From: Oscillospiraceae bacterium | Lineage (GTDB): Bacteria; Bacillota; Clostridia; Oscillospirales; CAG-272 | Direction: 5' to 3' | Assembly: GCA_015063905.1 (NCBI GenBank) | Contig: SVTF01000017.1 | Coordinates: 1-37,232 of the forward strand | Length of the DNA stretch: 37,232 nucleotides | Shown here: positions 16,216 to 23,444 of the stretch, one piece after another | How positions within the stretch are numbered: position 1 is the first letter of the stretch | Layout: the number at the start of each line of letters is the position of its first letter | Made by a program: the position numbers and the translations under genes | The notes under the pieces: model-generated | The model's input: only the letters and a program-made list of their open reading frames with translations | The model's database searches: none | Told to the model about the DNA's origin: nothing

Positions 16216-16233
16216 ATGTTAATTCCTTAACGA
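16216..16233. promoter_or_regulatory. Rex-like operator upstream of pflB
   Basis: ATGTTAATTCCTTAACGA reads on the minus strand as TCGTTAAGGAATTAACAT. It matches the clostridial Rex consensus TTGTTAAnnnnTTAACAA at 12 of 14 fixed positions. A half-site TTGTTAA lies at 16195-16201, between this site and the -35 box. Rex senses NADH/NAD+ and commonly controls pfl. The site is about 40 bp upstream of -35, so its role is less certain than that of a promoter-overlapping operator. Confidence 0.45.
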
Positions 16234-16244
16234 TGCGCATATAG

Positions 16245-16280
16245 AAAGGCGTTCTCCGCTTTTTTTGCGTGAACGCCTTT
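16245..16280 (-). terminator. Hairpin after the degV gene
   Basis: Arms AAAGGCGTTC (16245-16254) and GAACGCCTTT (16271-16280) pair over 10 bp; the loop can form an inner GC stem. It sits right after the DegV stop codon. The following minus-strand sequence is not T-rich, so it is a weak terminator call. Confidence 0.5.
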
Positions 16281-16284
16281 AATA

Positions 16285-17145
16285 TCAGATGGGTTGCTTG
16301 CGCACAAACAGCACGCCAAGCGTGTTTCTGCCGCAATGCGAGGATATGGTGCAGCCCGCGCGGGTGATATGTACCTCTGCAAAAGGAGCAAGCTCCTTTA
16401 CCTTTTCCACGCAGCTCATATATATGCTCTCGTCGCAGCCGGCGTGAGTTACGAAAACTCTATCAAGGCGCACATCGCTGCCGTCACCTATTCTCTCCGC
16501 AACGTACTGCAAAAGCACCTTCTCAAACTTACCGCGGTACTTTTTGCCAACGCCCATTTTGCCGTTCTTAACGGTGATGCAGGGCTTGAGTCCAAGCGCG
16601 TTCGAGCCGAACATCGCAAGAGCCGAGCAACGCCCGCCCTTATAGAGAAATTCAAGGCTGTCGATTACGAAGGACGCGTCAACACAGGGCGCCATTTCGC
16701 GACAGATCTCCGCGATCTCACAAGCGGTCTTGTCCCCCGCTCTCGCCATTTCAGCAGCCGCAACGACCAAAAGTCCGCCACCCGTTGACAAATTGCGGGT
16801 ATCAACAATATGAACGTTTGGAAAGCCCTCAGCCGCCAAGCAGAAATTGGAATACGTTGACGACATCTCGGAGCTTATCGAAAACATAATAACGGAGCTT
16901 CCGTCCGCGGTACAGCTCTCAAAAAACTCCTCCGCCTGCGCGATATTTATAGCGCTTGTCTTTGGAAGCTCTCCCGTTTTCTCATACTGGGCATATATCA
17001 TATCGGGGTCTATATCGACACCGTCTGTATATTGCTTATTTCCTATAAAAACTCCTAAGGGGAGTATCTTTATCTGATATTTCTCTATTAGCTCGGCATT
17101 GAGGTCGCTTGTACTGTCACTCGCAATGATTATTTTCTCAGACAT
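16285..17145 (-). CDS. DegV family fatty-acid-binding protein
   Basis: A 286-aa DegV-family protein; the family binds long-chain fatty acids in the cytoplasm, and several members hand them to fatty-acid kinase. The N-terminal IIIASDSTSDLNAELIEKY and KILPLGVFIGNKQYTDGVDI are family hallmarks, followed by FEFL/FLYKGGRCS-type features (VIDSLEFLYKGGRCSALA). The C-terminus HITRAGCTISSHCGRNTLGV matches the usual HxGPG-like end. ATG 17145 has AAGGAG 9 nt upstream; GTG 17148 is in frame. No fakA or fakB partner lies beside it. Monocistronic by its position between a hairpin and a divergent tRNA. Confidence 0.92.
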   Translation of the reverse strand: MSEKIIIASDSTSDLNAELIEKYQIKILPLGVFIGNKQYTDGVDIDPDMIYAQYEKTGELPKTSAINIAQAEEFFESCTADGSSVIMFSISSEMSSTYSNFCLAAEGFPNVHIVDTRNLSTGGGLLVVAAAEMARAGDKTACEIAEICREMAPCVDASFVIDSLEFLYKGGRCSALAMFGSNALGLKPCITVKNGKMGVGKKYRGKFEKVLLQYVAERIGDGSDVRLDRVFVTHAGCDESIYMSCVEKVKELAPFAEVHITRAGCTISSHCGRNTLGVLFVRKQPI

Positions 17146-17465
17146 CACAAATTCTCCTTTGCTATCGCGATTTTGTATATTTTAGCACACATTTGTTAAA
17201 TTAATGTTAACATATGTATCTTCACATCAAAATCTTCCGGTCCGTTTTAATGAGATTAGATGCTTGAGATAGCAAAAATTCAAATAAACATACGATTTTT
17301 AGATTTATTGTTGTAGAACTCTGAATCACGTTTTGCGCTGAAGTATTTCTAATATTTCGCTAATTTGGCGCAAAGCAATCGAATGCTTCGCGTTCAAGAG
17401 ATTCAGAGGCAAAAAGGTGAAAGAAAAGAGATTTCAGAAAAATTTTATTTTTTTTAGAAAAACTA
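17146..17465. other. AT-rich intergenic stretch without a gene
   Basis: About 320 bp between degV and the tRNA-Val promoter. It is strongly AT-rich and presumably holds the degV promoter, but I see no clean -35/-10 pair. A palindrome TGTTAACA occurs near 17206. No ORF with a ribosome site is seen on either strand. Confidence 0.5.
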
Positions 17466-17493
17466 TTGATTTTTGCAAATAATATGATATAAT
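17466..17493 (+). promoter_or_regulatory. Promoter of tRNA-Val
   Basis: TTGATT (17466-17471), 16-nt spacer, TATAAT (17488-17493) with TGA before it (extended -10), 28 nt before the mature tRNA 5' end. Confidence 0.75.
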
Positions 17494-17520
17494 TAATGGG
17501 CGGTTATAAAGACGCAATAC

Positions 17521-17597
17521 GGAGGCATAGCTCAGTTGGTTAGAGTACTTGCTTGACATGCAAGGGGTCGTAGATTCGAGTTCTACTGTCTCCACCA
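17521..17597 (+). tRNA. tRNA-Val (GAC)
   Basis: A complete cloverleaf. Acceptor GGAGGCA pairs with TGTCTCC apart from wobble/edge positions, D-arm GCTC...GAGT, anticodon stem CTTGC/GCAAG around loop TTGACAT (anticodon GAC), and T-arm GTAGA-TTCGAGT-TCTAC. The CCA is encoded (17595-17597). It reads the valine codon GUC. Its 3' acceptor strand also forms the outer part of the terminator hairpin. Confidence 0.95.
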
Positions 17598-17642
17598 AAA
17601 ACAAAAGGAGGGTTTCATCCCTCCTTTTGTTTTTGGTGGAGA
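17589..17642 (+). terminator. Terminator of tRNA-Val, a 24-bp perfect inverted repeat overlapping the tRNA 3' end
   Basis: Left arm 17589-17612 and right arm 17619-17642 are perfectly complementary over 24 bp around the 6-nt loop TTTCAT. The inner part (AAAAGGAGGG / CCCTCCTTTT then GTTTTT) is a normal terminator. The outer nine base pairs are the tRNA 3' strand TCTCCACCA and its complement TGGTGGAGA. Confidence 0.85.
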
Positions 17643-17687
17643 TTTTCGCAAACTCTGCTCTGCCTCGGATTTTGTTTTTTGCCGCTA

Positions 17688-17716
17688 TTGACAACTTGTC
17701 GTCATAATGTTATAAT
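17688..17716 (+). promoter_or_regulatory. Promoter of the CotH-like lipoprotein gene
   Basis: TTGACA (17688-17693), 17-nt spacer, TATAAT (17711-17716), about 50 nt before the start codon. Confidence 0.85.
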
Positions 17717-17764
17717 GTAACTGAATAGTGCAAGTTCAAATCCCGCAATCGAAAGGATAATGAT

Positions 17765-19750
17765 ATGAAAACCGTTAAAATACGCATCCTCATATCCGCT
17801 TTGTGCATCATTTCAATGCTGCTCTCCCTTTGCTGTGTCGGCTGCGAACGCCGCGATCGACCAAAGCCCGACACCACGGAGCAAACGGGATCATCCACCG
17901 CTGAAACAACTCAAATGACTGAGTCCGACACAGTTATTACCTTGGATACTGATACAACCGAATCAGCGGAAACAACCGAAGCCACGGAAACTACCGAAAC
18001 TACGGAAACTACCGAAGCCACGGAAACTACCGAAACCACGGAAACTACCGAAACTACGGAAACTACCGAAACCACGGAAACTACCGAAACTACGGAGACT
18101 ACCGAGACTACGGAAATTACCGAGACTACCGAGGAAGAGACTACTCAAGAGACCGAGCATCAGCACGCATATGACAACAATTGCGACGCATACTGCAACG
18201 AATGTGGCGATCCCCGAAAAGTAGAAGGCCACAAATACGTAAGCGAGTGTGATTTGGATTGCGACGAATGCGGCAATAAGCGCGTTTCCTTTGCGGGACA
18301 CAAATACGATAAGAACGCCAGCTGCGAGCTTGTATTCTGCGTTGTTTGCGGTTACATGAATTATCAGACGCATGATTACGTTCCCGATGAGTCAAAGCAC
18401 GTTCCCGCTACTCTGCTTGCGGGCGGTTACGAGCTTCTCAAATGCTCCAAATGCGGAAAAACCAAGAATGGCAGCGACAAGCCGCTTGATCAGCTTAAAC
18501 CCGAAGACCTTGGAATGCCCGTAATATACATCACCGATTTTGCCGACACACCCGTACCGCTTAAGGATCTCCAAAAAGATCCTGCAAAGAATCCCGGCAA
18601 CGTTGAGGAGATAAACGTATATTTCAGATATGACAGCGACAACGACAATATAAAGGATTTCGAGGGCACCGCAAAAATCAAGATACAGGGTGCGACCTCG
18701 GCAATCTTCCCCAAGAAAAACTTTACCGTTAAGCTCTACAAGGACGAGACCTTTGAGGACAAGAACAAGGTAGATCTCGGCTGGGGCAAGGAAAACAAAT
18801 ACTGCATGAAGGCAAACTGGATAGATTGCTCTCAGGCAAGAAATATAATCGGCGCGAGAATGTTTGCCCAATTGGTCGCTTCCAGAAGCACGCTTAATAA
18901 AGATCTCGCAAATGCGCCCAATTACGGACTTATCGACGGATATCCTGTCGTGGTCTATCTCAACGGCGAGTTCCACGGTCTATATACGATGAATATCCCC
19001 AAGGACAGCTGGCAATTTGCCATGGAAGGTGACGAGACCACAAAGGAGGCTCTGCTCATGGCGGACGCCTGGACCGAATCCGTTGCTCTTCGTGAGGCGA
19101 TCAGCACTACCGATGCGGACACCTTTGAGGACTTTGGATGGGAGCTGGAGCATTGCTCTACCGAGGACGTTGACACAACTTGGGTAAAGCACAGCTTTAA
19201 CAACCTTATCCGTATACTCAATTCCGAGGATAAAGACCAGATAAGAGCCGAGCTTCATAATCACTTGGACATAGAAGCGGCAATAGACAACATGCTGTTT
19301 ACCTTCTTTATCAACGCCAGCGACAACGTTGCCAAGAATATCCTCTGGGCTACATATGACGGAGAGATATGGATCCCCTCTATGTACGATATGGACGGAA
19401 CCTACGGAATCGTATGGAACGGCTCGGTACAGGAGGAATATATCGGCCCTTCTATTAACGGAAACGGCACATTTAATATACCCGGAAACAAAATGTATTC
19501 CGTGCTTATAGAGTGCTTCCCCGACGAAGTTGAGGCGCGCTGGACATATCTGCGCCAGAACATCCTTACAGAGCAAAACACCAAAGCTCAGTTTGAGGCA
19601 TTCTTTGCGGAGATACATCAGGGAGCATTTGATTCGGAGTTTGCCAAGTGGTCGTCTCCCGGTCAGTCAACCAATCTTACAAATATGTATGAAGCGACTG
19701 CCAAACAGATAAAAAAGCTGGATGCTTTCTTCTTCTACTTTAACAAATAA
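17765..19750 (+). CDS. CotH-kinase-family surface lipoprotein with Thr/Glu repeat stalk
   Basis: A 661-aa exported protein. Residues 1-27 form a lipoprotein-type signal peptide ending in LCCVGC, with Cys27 the likely lipid anchor. Residues about 30-125 are a stalk dominated by Glu-Thr-Thr repeats. Residues about 133-232 carry Cys/His-rich repeats of the type CDxxCxxCGxxR...H (CDAYCNECGDPR at 140-151, CDLDCDECGNKR at 162-173) that could bind zinc. Residues about 250-640 are a CotH kinase domain with KIKIQGATSAIFPKKNFTVKL, and YDMDGTYG at 541-548 as the metal-binding DxD segment. The start has AAAGGA upstream. Single-gene unit. CotH domains phosphorylate secreted proteins in spore formers; the target here is unknown. 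Confidence 0.88.
   Translation: MKTVKIRILISALCIISMLLSLCCVGCERRDRPKPDTTEQTGSSTAETTQMTESDTVITLDTDTTESAETTEATETTETTETTEATETTETTETTETTETTETTETTETTETTETTEITETTEEETTQETEHQHAYDNNCDAYCNECGDPRKVEGHKYVSECDLDCDECGNKRVSFAGHKYDKNASCELVFCVVCGYMNYQTHDYVPDESKHVPATLLAGGYELLKCSKCGKTKNGSDKPLDQLKPEDLGMPVIYITDFADTPVPLKDLQKDPAKNPGNVEEINVYFRYDSDNDNIKDFEGTAKIKIQGATSAIFPKKNFTVKLYKDETFEDKNKVDLGWGKENKYCMKANWIDCSQARNIIGARMFAQLVASRSTLNKDLANAPNYGLIDGYPVVVYLNGEFHGLYTMNIPKDSWQFAMEGDETTKEALLMADAWTESVALREAISTTDADTFEDFGWELEHCSTEDVDTTWVKHSFNNLIRILNSEDKDQIRAELHNHLDIEAAIDNMLFTFFINASDNVAKNILWATYDGEIWIPSMYDMDGTYGIVWNGSVQEEYIGPSINGNGTFNIPGNKMYSVLIECFPDEVEARWTYLRQNILTEQNTKAQFEAFFAEIHQGAFDSEFAKWSSPGQSTNLTNMYEATAKQIKKLDAFFFYFNK
17957..18136 (+). 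repeat. 9-bp coding repeat array (Glu-Thr-Thr)
   Basis: Roughly twenty tandem copies of a 9-bp unit close to GAAACTACC/GAAACTACG, with GCC and ATT variants, inside the CotH-like gene. They encode the ETT stalk. Copy number changes would keep the frame, so the stalk length can vary between strains. Confidence 0.9.
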
Positions 19751-19763
19751 TCAATAAACAAAG

Positions 19764-19797
19764 ATACCGAGGGATGCTTTCCCTCGGTATTTTTTTT
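19764..19797 (+). terminator. Rho-independent terminator of the CotH-like gene
   Basis: Stem ATACCGAGGGA (19764-19774) / TCCCTCGGTAT (19780-19790), 5-nt loop, followed by eight T. Confidence 0.92.
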
Positions 19798-19886
19798 GTT
19801 TTAATCCTCAATTTCGTCGAATATTTTGACGTTTTTGTCCTCGCACACCTCGTCAAGACAGTATTTGCCACGCACAAAAGACGTAT

Positions 19887-19919
19887 AAAAAAGTCGAGGG
19901 ATACGATCCCTCGACTTTT
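19887..19919 (-). terminator. Rho-independent terminator of the ispH/S1 operon
   Basis: Stem AGTCGAGGGAT (19892-19902) / ATCCCTCGACT (19906-19916), 3-nt loop, flanked by A and T runs. Minus-strand reading ends in TTTTTT. It lies 15 nt past the S1 stop codon. Confidence 0.88.
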
Positions 19920-19933
19920 GTTCTTATATTGGA

Positions 19934-20884
19934 TTATTCAGCGTCGGTTGCTTCAACAACTTCCTCTGCTACCTCTTCCTCGGGCATTTCCTCGGCAAGA
20001 GCCTTTGCTTCCTCAAGAAGCACTCTGATAGAGAGGCTTACCTTCTTCTTCTCGTCGTCGATCTCAGTGATCTTAGCGTCAACGGTCTGTCCGATCTCAA
20101 GAACGTCCGCAGGCTTTGCGATCTTGGTCATAGAGATCTGCGAAATGTGGATAAGTCCGTCTACACCGTCAACGATCTCAGCGAATGCGCCAAAGGGCAT
20201 CATGTTTACGATCTTAACGGTAACGATATCTCCAACCGCATAGTTGGACTTGAAGATGTTCCAAGGATTTGTCTCCTCGGTCTTGTAGCCGAGAGATACT
20301 CTCTTCTTTTCAGCATCAAAGGACTTAACTGTAACGGTAAGCTCGTCACCAACAGAAACTACCTCTGCGGGAGACTTGATTCTCTTCCAAGAAAGCTCAG
20401 AGGTATGTACCATACCATCAACACCGCCAAGGTCAACAAACGCGCCAAAGCTTGTGATGCTTCTGACCTTACCTGTGTACTGCTTGCCCTCTTCTATGTT
20501 TGCCCAGAACTCAGCCTCTGCCTGCTTTCTTGCCTCACGGAGAAGAACGCTGATAGAGCCCTTTGCTCTCTTATTGTCGGAAACCTCGGTAAGACGGAGA
20601 GATACCGTTTTGCCCAGCATCTCGGAAAGATCCGCGTTTTTAGCAAGACCCGTCTGGCTTGCGTGCACGAATACGCGAGTTGTATCAACGAGAACGATAA
20701 CGCCAACGTTACCCTTCACTACCTCGATGACCTTACCCTCAAGTGTATCGCCGTTTTCCTTTGCGGCAACGATCTTGCTCCAGTTCTTGTTTGCGTCTGT
20801 TCTTGTCTTGTCGAGAGTTGCAAAGCCCTCAACGTCGCTGACTCTTACAACGAAAGCTTCAACAGCGTCACCGATCTTGAACAT
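19934..20884 (-). CDS. S1 RNA-binding part of the IspH-S1 fusion, separated by a frameshift
   Basis: 316 aa in a different frame from ispH. It starts within the first S1 domain (MFKIGDAVEAFVVRVSDVEG) and contains three further S1 domains: ENGDTLEGKVIEVVKGNVGV, EEGKQYTGKVRSITSFGAFVDL with GGVDGMVHTSELS, and AVGDIVTVKIVNMMPFGAF with GVDGLIHISQIS. The C-terminus is acidic (EEMPEEEVAEEV). There is no ribosome site before this Met. The reading frame continues upstream of it to the frameshift at about 20902, where NAKLTEMFKIG would follow ispH's TDDP. It is therefore one gene with 20845-21978. Family role: ribosomal protein S1-like mRNA binding. Confidence 0.85.
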   Translation of the reverse strand: MFKIGDAVEAFVVRVSDVEGFATLDKTRTDANKNWSKIVAAKENGDTLEGKVIEVVKGNVGVIVLVDTTRVFVHASQTGLAKNADLSEMLGKTVSLRLTEVSDNKRAKGSISVLLREARKQAEAEFWANIEEGKQYTGKVRSITSFGAFVDLGGVDGMVHTSELSWKRIKSPAEVVSVGDELTVTVKSFDAEKKRVSLGYKTEETNPWNIFKSNYAVGDIVTVKIVNMMPFGAFAEIVDGVDGLIHISQISMTKIAKPADVLEIGQTVDAKITEIDDEKKKVSLSIRVLLEEAKALAEEMPEEEVAEEVVEATDAE

Positions 20885-21978
20885 CTCGGTAAGCTTGGCG
20901 TTGGATCGTCCGTAACCTTATCGGCCTTGATGATTCCCGTAACCTTGGCGCCGAGGTCGAGCTGAAGCTCGCTATCGTTAACAGCCGTTACGTAACCGGT
21001 AACTGTATCTCCTGTATTTAAAGTTTTGAATGATTCGTTGAGAAGTTCTTCAAAGTTCTCTGTCTTGTTCATTTTTCTTTCTACCTCCCGGATAATTTTG
21101 TGCGGAGTGGACGCTCCTGCCACAATTCCCGCTTTTTTATATGTCAACGGAATTTTTTCATTCATCTCATCTGCGTTTTCTATCATTACAGTGTTTTCGC
21201 ACTCGGCCTTGCAAATATCATACAATTTTGCCGAATTCGAGCTTCCTCTGCTACCGATAACGACCATCAGATCGTTGATGCGTGACAGCTTTACGGCCTC
21301 GAGTTGTCTTTTTTCCGTAACATTACATATTGTATCAAAAATCAATGGGTTTGTATATAGTTTTCGTAAAATTTTTTTTATTTTCTCCCATTCTCCTAAA
21401 TTTTGGGTAGTTTGCGCAACCGCAATTGGTGTTTTTGCGCAATCTTTTCCTATTATTCCCAATTGTATCAACTCTTCGAGTTGGCTACAGTTTTCAAAAA
21501 TAATTATCTTTCCGTCAAATTGAGAACAGAAACCCAAAACCTCGGGATGATCCTTATTTCCAAGCACCAAAAGGAGTCCTTCCCTATCGTTATGCTCGGC
21601 AATTATTCTGTGTATCTTGTTTACAAACACGCAGGTGCAATCCACGTATGAAAAATGGGGATTTTCCCTTGCCGCAACCTCAAGTCTGTTTTTTATATCC
21701 ACAGAAATACCGTGCGCTCGCACAAAGACCTTTACGGGAGCATCGGCTCTCGCCTGCGCGGCGATACTCTCAATGTCGCACGTCTGCGCTATCTCCACAC
21801 CGCAGCTTTTGAGATAAGCGTTATACGTGTCGTTGTGTATCAGCTTGCCAAGCGTATATATTCTTTGTCCTCTTATCCCCTTGGCTATTTCATCCTCCAC
21901 ACGCTTTGCCGCGCGCGCTACGCCAAAGCAAAAGCCCGCGTTTTCGGCAACGGTGACCTTTATTTCGTTATTGCTCAT
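20845..21978 (-). CDS. ispH: 4-hydroxy-3-methylbut-2-enyl diphosphate reductase, N-terminal part of an IspH-S1 fusion
   Basis: IspH makes IPP and DMAPP in the last step of the MEP isoprenoid pathway. The domain spans about residues 1-290. The three cluster cysteines are Cys17 (NAGFCFGVARA), Cys116 (YVDCTCVFVNK) and Cys218 (FDTICNVTEKRQ). After a linker, S1 domain 1 begins (TGDTVTGYVTAVNDSELQLDLG) and runs to KVTDDP; then the frame slips and ends in unrelated residues (TPSLPRCSRSVTLLKLSL). One missing base in CCAAC at about 20901-20905 explains this. The start is MSNNEIKV at 21978, overlapping plsC by 11 nt. IspH-S1 fusions are usual in Clostridia. Confidence 0.9.
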   Translation of the reverse strand: MSNNEIKVTVAENAGFCFGVARAAKRVEDEIAKGIRGQRIYTLGKLIHNDTYNAYLKSCGVEIAQTCDIESIAAQARADAPVKVFVRAHGISVDIKNRLEVAARENPHFSYVDCTCVFVNKIHRIIAEHNDREGLLLVLGNKDHPEVLGFCSQFDGKIIIFENCSQLEELIQLGIIGKDCAKTPIAVAQTTQNLGEWEKIKKILRKLYTNPLIFDTICNVTEKRQLEAVKLSRINDLMVVIGSRGSSNSAKLYDICKAECENTVMIENADEMNEKIPLTYKKAGIVAGASTPHKIIREVERKMNKTENFEELLNESFKTLNTGDTVTGYVTAVNDSELQLDLGAKVTGIIKADKVTDDPTPSLPRCSRSVTLLKLSL

Positions 21979-22594
21979 TAGCCTTTTCTCCAATATCGCA
22001 CACCTTATCGAATACGTATTCGGATATTCTCGCGTACTCGCCGACCTGCTCGGAGTCATAATTTAGCTCCTCAAAGGGTATAGGCTCGCCAACGTAAACG
22101 TCTACGCGGCAAAAGGGTGTCCATTTGCGCTTTTTTGTCTTGATAAAGCAAGGAAGCACCGTTGCCTTGGCTCTGACCGCCACCATAGCCACACCCGAGC
22201 GCACCTCGGTCTCTCTGGGATCCTTTCCCTTTTGTCTGTGTCCCTGCGGAAAAAGTCCTATGCTTATTCCCTCTCCAAGCATTTTTATGGTCTTGCGTAT
22301 AGCGCCGACGTCGGCACCTTTTCGGTCAACGGGATATGCTCCCAGCGCCGCTACAAGCTTATTTACAAGCGGAACCTTGAACAGCTCCTTTTTCGCCATA
22401 AAGTGCGGCTGCTGATGCGCCAGAGCGACGCAAAGGAACACGGGATCGGCGTTGGAAATGTGGTTGGATATTACAACGTAAGGCCCATCCGCCTGCACAG
22501 GCTCGTTCTCCGCCCCGTGAACGTGTATGCGAAACATCCATTTTACGATGGGGCCGACATATTTTTTCAGCCATGAATAAAACTTACTCTTCAC
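21968..22594 (-). CDS. plsC: 1-acyl-sn-glycerol-3-phosphate acyltransferase
   Basis: Membrane-associated acyltransferase of 208 aa that makes phosphatidic acid from lysophosphatidic acid. The catalytic H-X4-D motif is NHISNAD (His45, Asp50), with VVISNH before it. KKELFKVPLVNKLVAALGAYPVDRKGADVGAI matches the second conserved block, taken here at about residues 69-100. FPQGHRQKGKDP stands where FPEGTR is usual. It overlaps cmk upstream and ispH downstream by 11 nt each, so it is translated within the cmk-plsC-ispH block common to Clostridia. Confidence 0.92.
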   Translation of the reverse strand: MKSKFYSWLKKYVGPIVKWMFRIHVHGAENEPVQADGPYVVISNHISNADPVFLCVALAHQQPHFMAKKELFKVPLVNKLVAALGAYPVDRKGADVGAIRKTIKMLGEGISIGLFPQGHRQKGKDPRETEVRSGVAMVAVRAKATVLPCFIKTKKRKWTPFCRVDVYVGEPIPFEELNYDSEQVGEYARISEYVFDKVCDIGEKANEQ

Positions 22595-23282
22595 TTGCCT
22601 TTACTCCTGTTTTCTCATAGACGATCTTGATTATGTACTCAACCGAGCCATCAAAATCATACTCGGAATTATCAAAAATTATCGCGTCATGGGCGGGCTT
22701 GAGCGGCGCGGCGGCTCTTGTACTATCCGCGGTGTCGCGCTCTATCAGCTCCCTTAACACGTCCTCAAAATTCGCCTTAACGCCCTTTGCCATAAGCTCT
22801 TTATATCTTCTCTCGGCTCTCGCCTCGTTTGTCGCGGTCATAAACACCTTGACCTCCGCCTCGGGAAGAATAACTGTACCTATGTCGCGCCCATCCATGA
22901 TAACGCTGTTCTTTGCCGCGAGATCCTTTTGCGCGGCGAGCAAAAAGGCTCTGACACAAGGCACGCTGGACACTGCAGACGCATACATTGAGATATCTGG
23001 CTCCCGTATCTTGTCGCCGAGGTCCTCTCCGTTGAGTATCACGTGCTGTGTGCCCTCCACGTACTCTATCTCTATGCTGATATTGGGCAGCAGGGGCGAC
23101 ATTTTGTCGCTTACCTTGGCATCCTCCACCGAAAGACCGTTTTCCCGCGCATAGTAGCCAACCGTGCGGTAAAGCGCTCCCGTATCAACGTAAATTATCC
23201 CCAGCCTCTTTGCGACAGCCTTTGATATCGTGGATTTGCCCGCGCCACCGGGACCGTCTATAGCGATAGCTATTTTCTTCAT
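22584..23282 (-). CDS. cmk: Cytidylate kinase
   Basis: Phosphorylates CMP and dCMP with ATP. About 232 aa. P-loop GPGGAGKST at residues 8-16, DTGALYR in the CMP-binding part, MDGRDIGTVILPEAEVKVFMTA as the NMP-binding/lid core, and RDTADSTRAAAPLKPAHDAI with FDNSEYDFDGSVEYI at the end, all typical of Cmk. ATG 23282 has GGAG 6 nt upstream; ATG 23294 is also in frame. It is followed with overlap by plsC. Confidence 0.95.
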   Translation of the reverse strand: MKKIAIAIDGPGGAGKSTISKAVAKRLGIIYVDTGALYRTVGYYARENGLSVEDAKVSDKMSPLLPNISIEIEYVEGTQHVILNGEDLGDKIREPDISMYASAVSSVPCVRAFLLAAQKDLAAKNSVIMDGRDIGTVILPEAEVKVFMTATNEARAERRYKELMAKGVKANFEDVLRELIERDTADSTRAAAPLKPAHDAIIFDNSEYDFDGSVEYIIKIVYEKTGVKASEE

Positions 23283-23444
23283 AATGATCTCCATTCCGCC
23301 GCACGCGGCGGCAATATGTTTTTAAAAAACGCTCACAAACGTTACGGTAATTATCTTTATACTTTACCCCTTCCGTTCACACGAGAAAAAGCATTGTAAA
23401 ACGGACGTGATGCTCACGCTACGCCATGTAAGCGCTATTTCCGT

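Noticed and set aside
17434..17694. 86-aa minus-strand ORF over tRNA-Val
   Set aside because: It is the antisense of a clear tRNA, its promoter and terminator, with no ribosome site.
17957..18136. CRISPR-like array
   Set aside because: The 9-bp tandem units have no spacers and are in frame within a coding gene.
18141..18395. Minus-strand ORFs inside the CotH-like gene, including 17963-18373
   Set aside because: They are shadows; the Phe/Gly/Ser repeats are the complement of the ETT codons.
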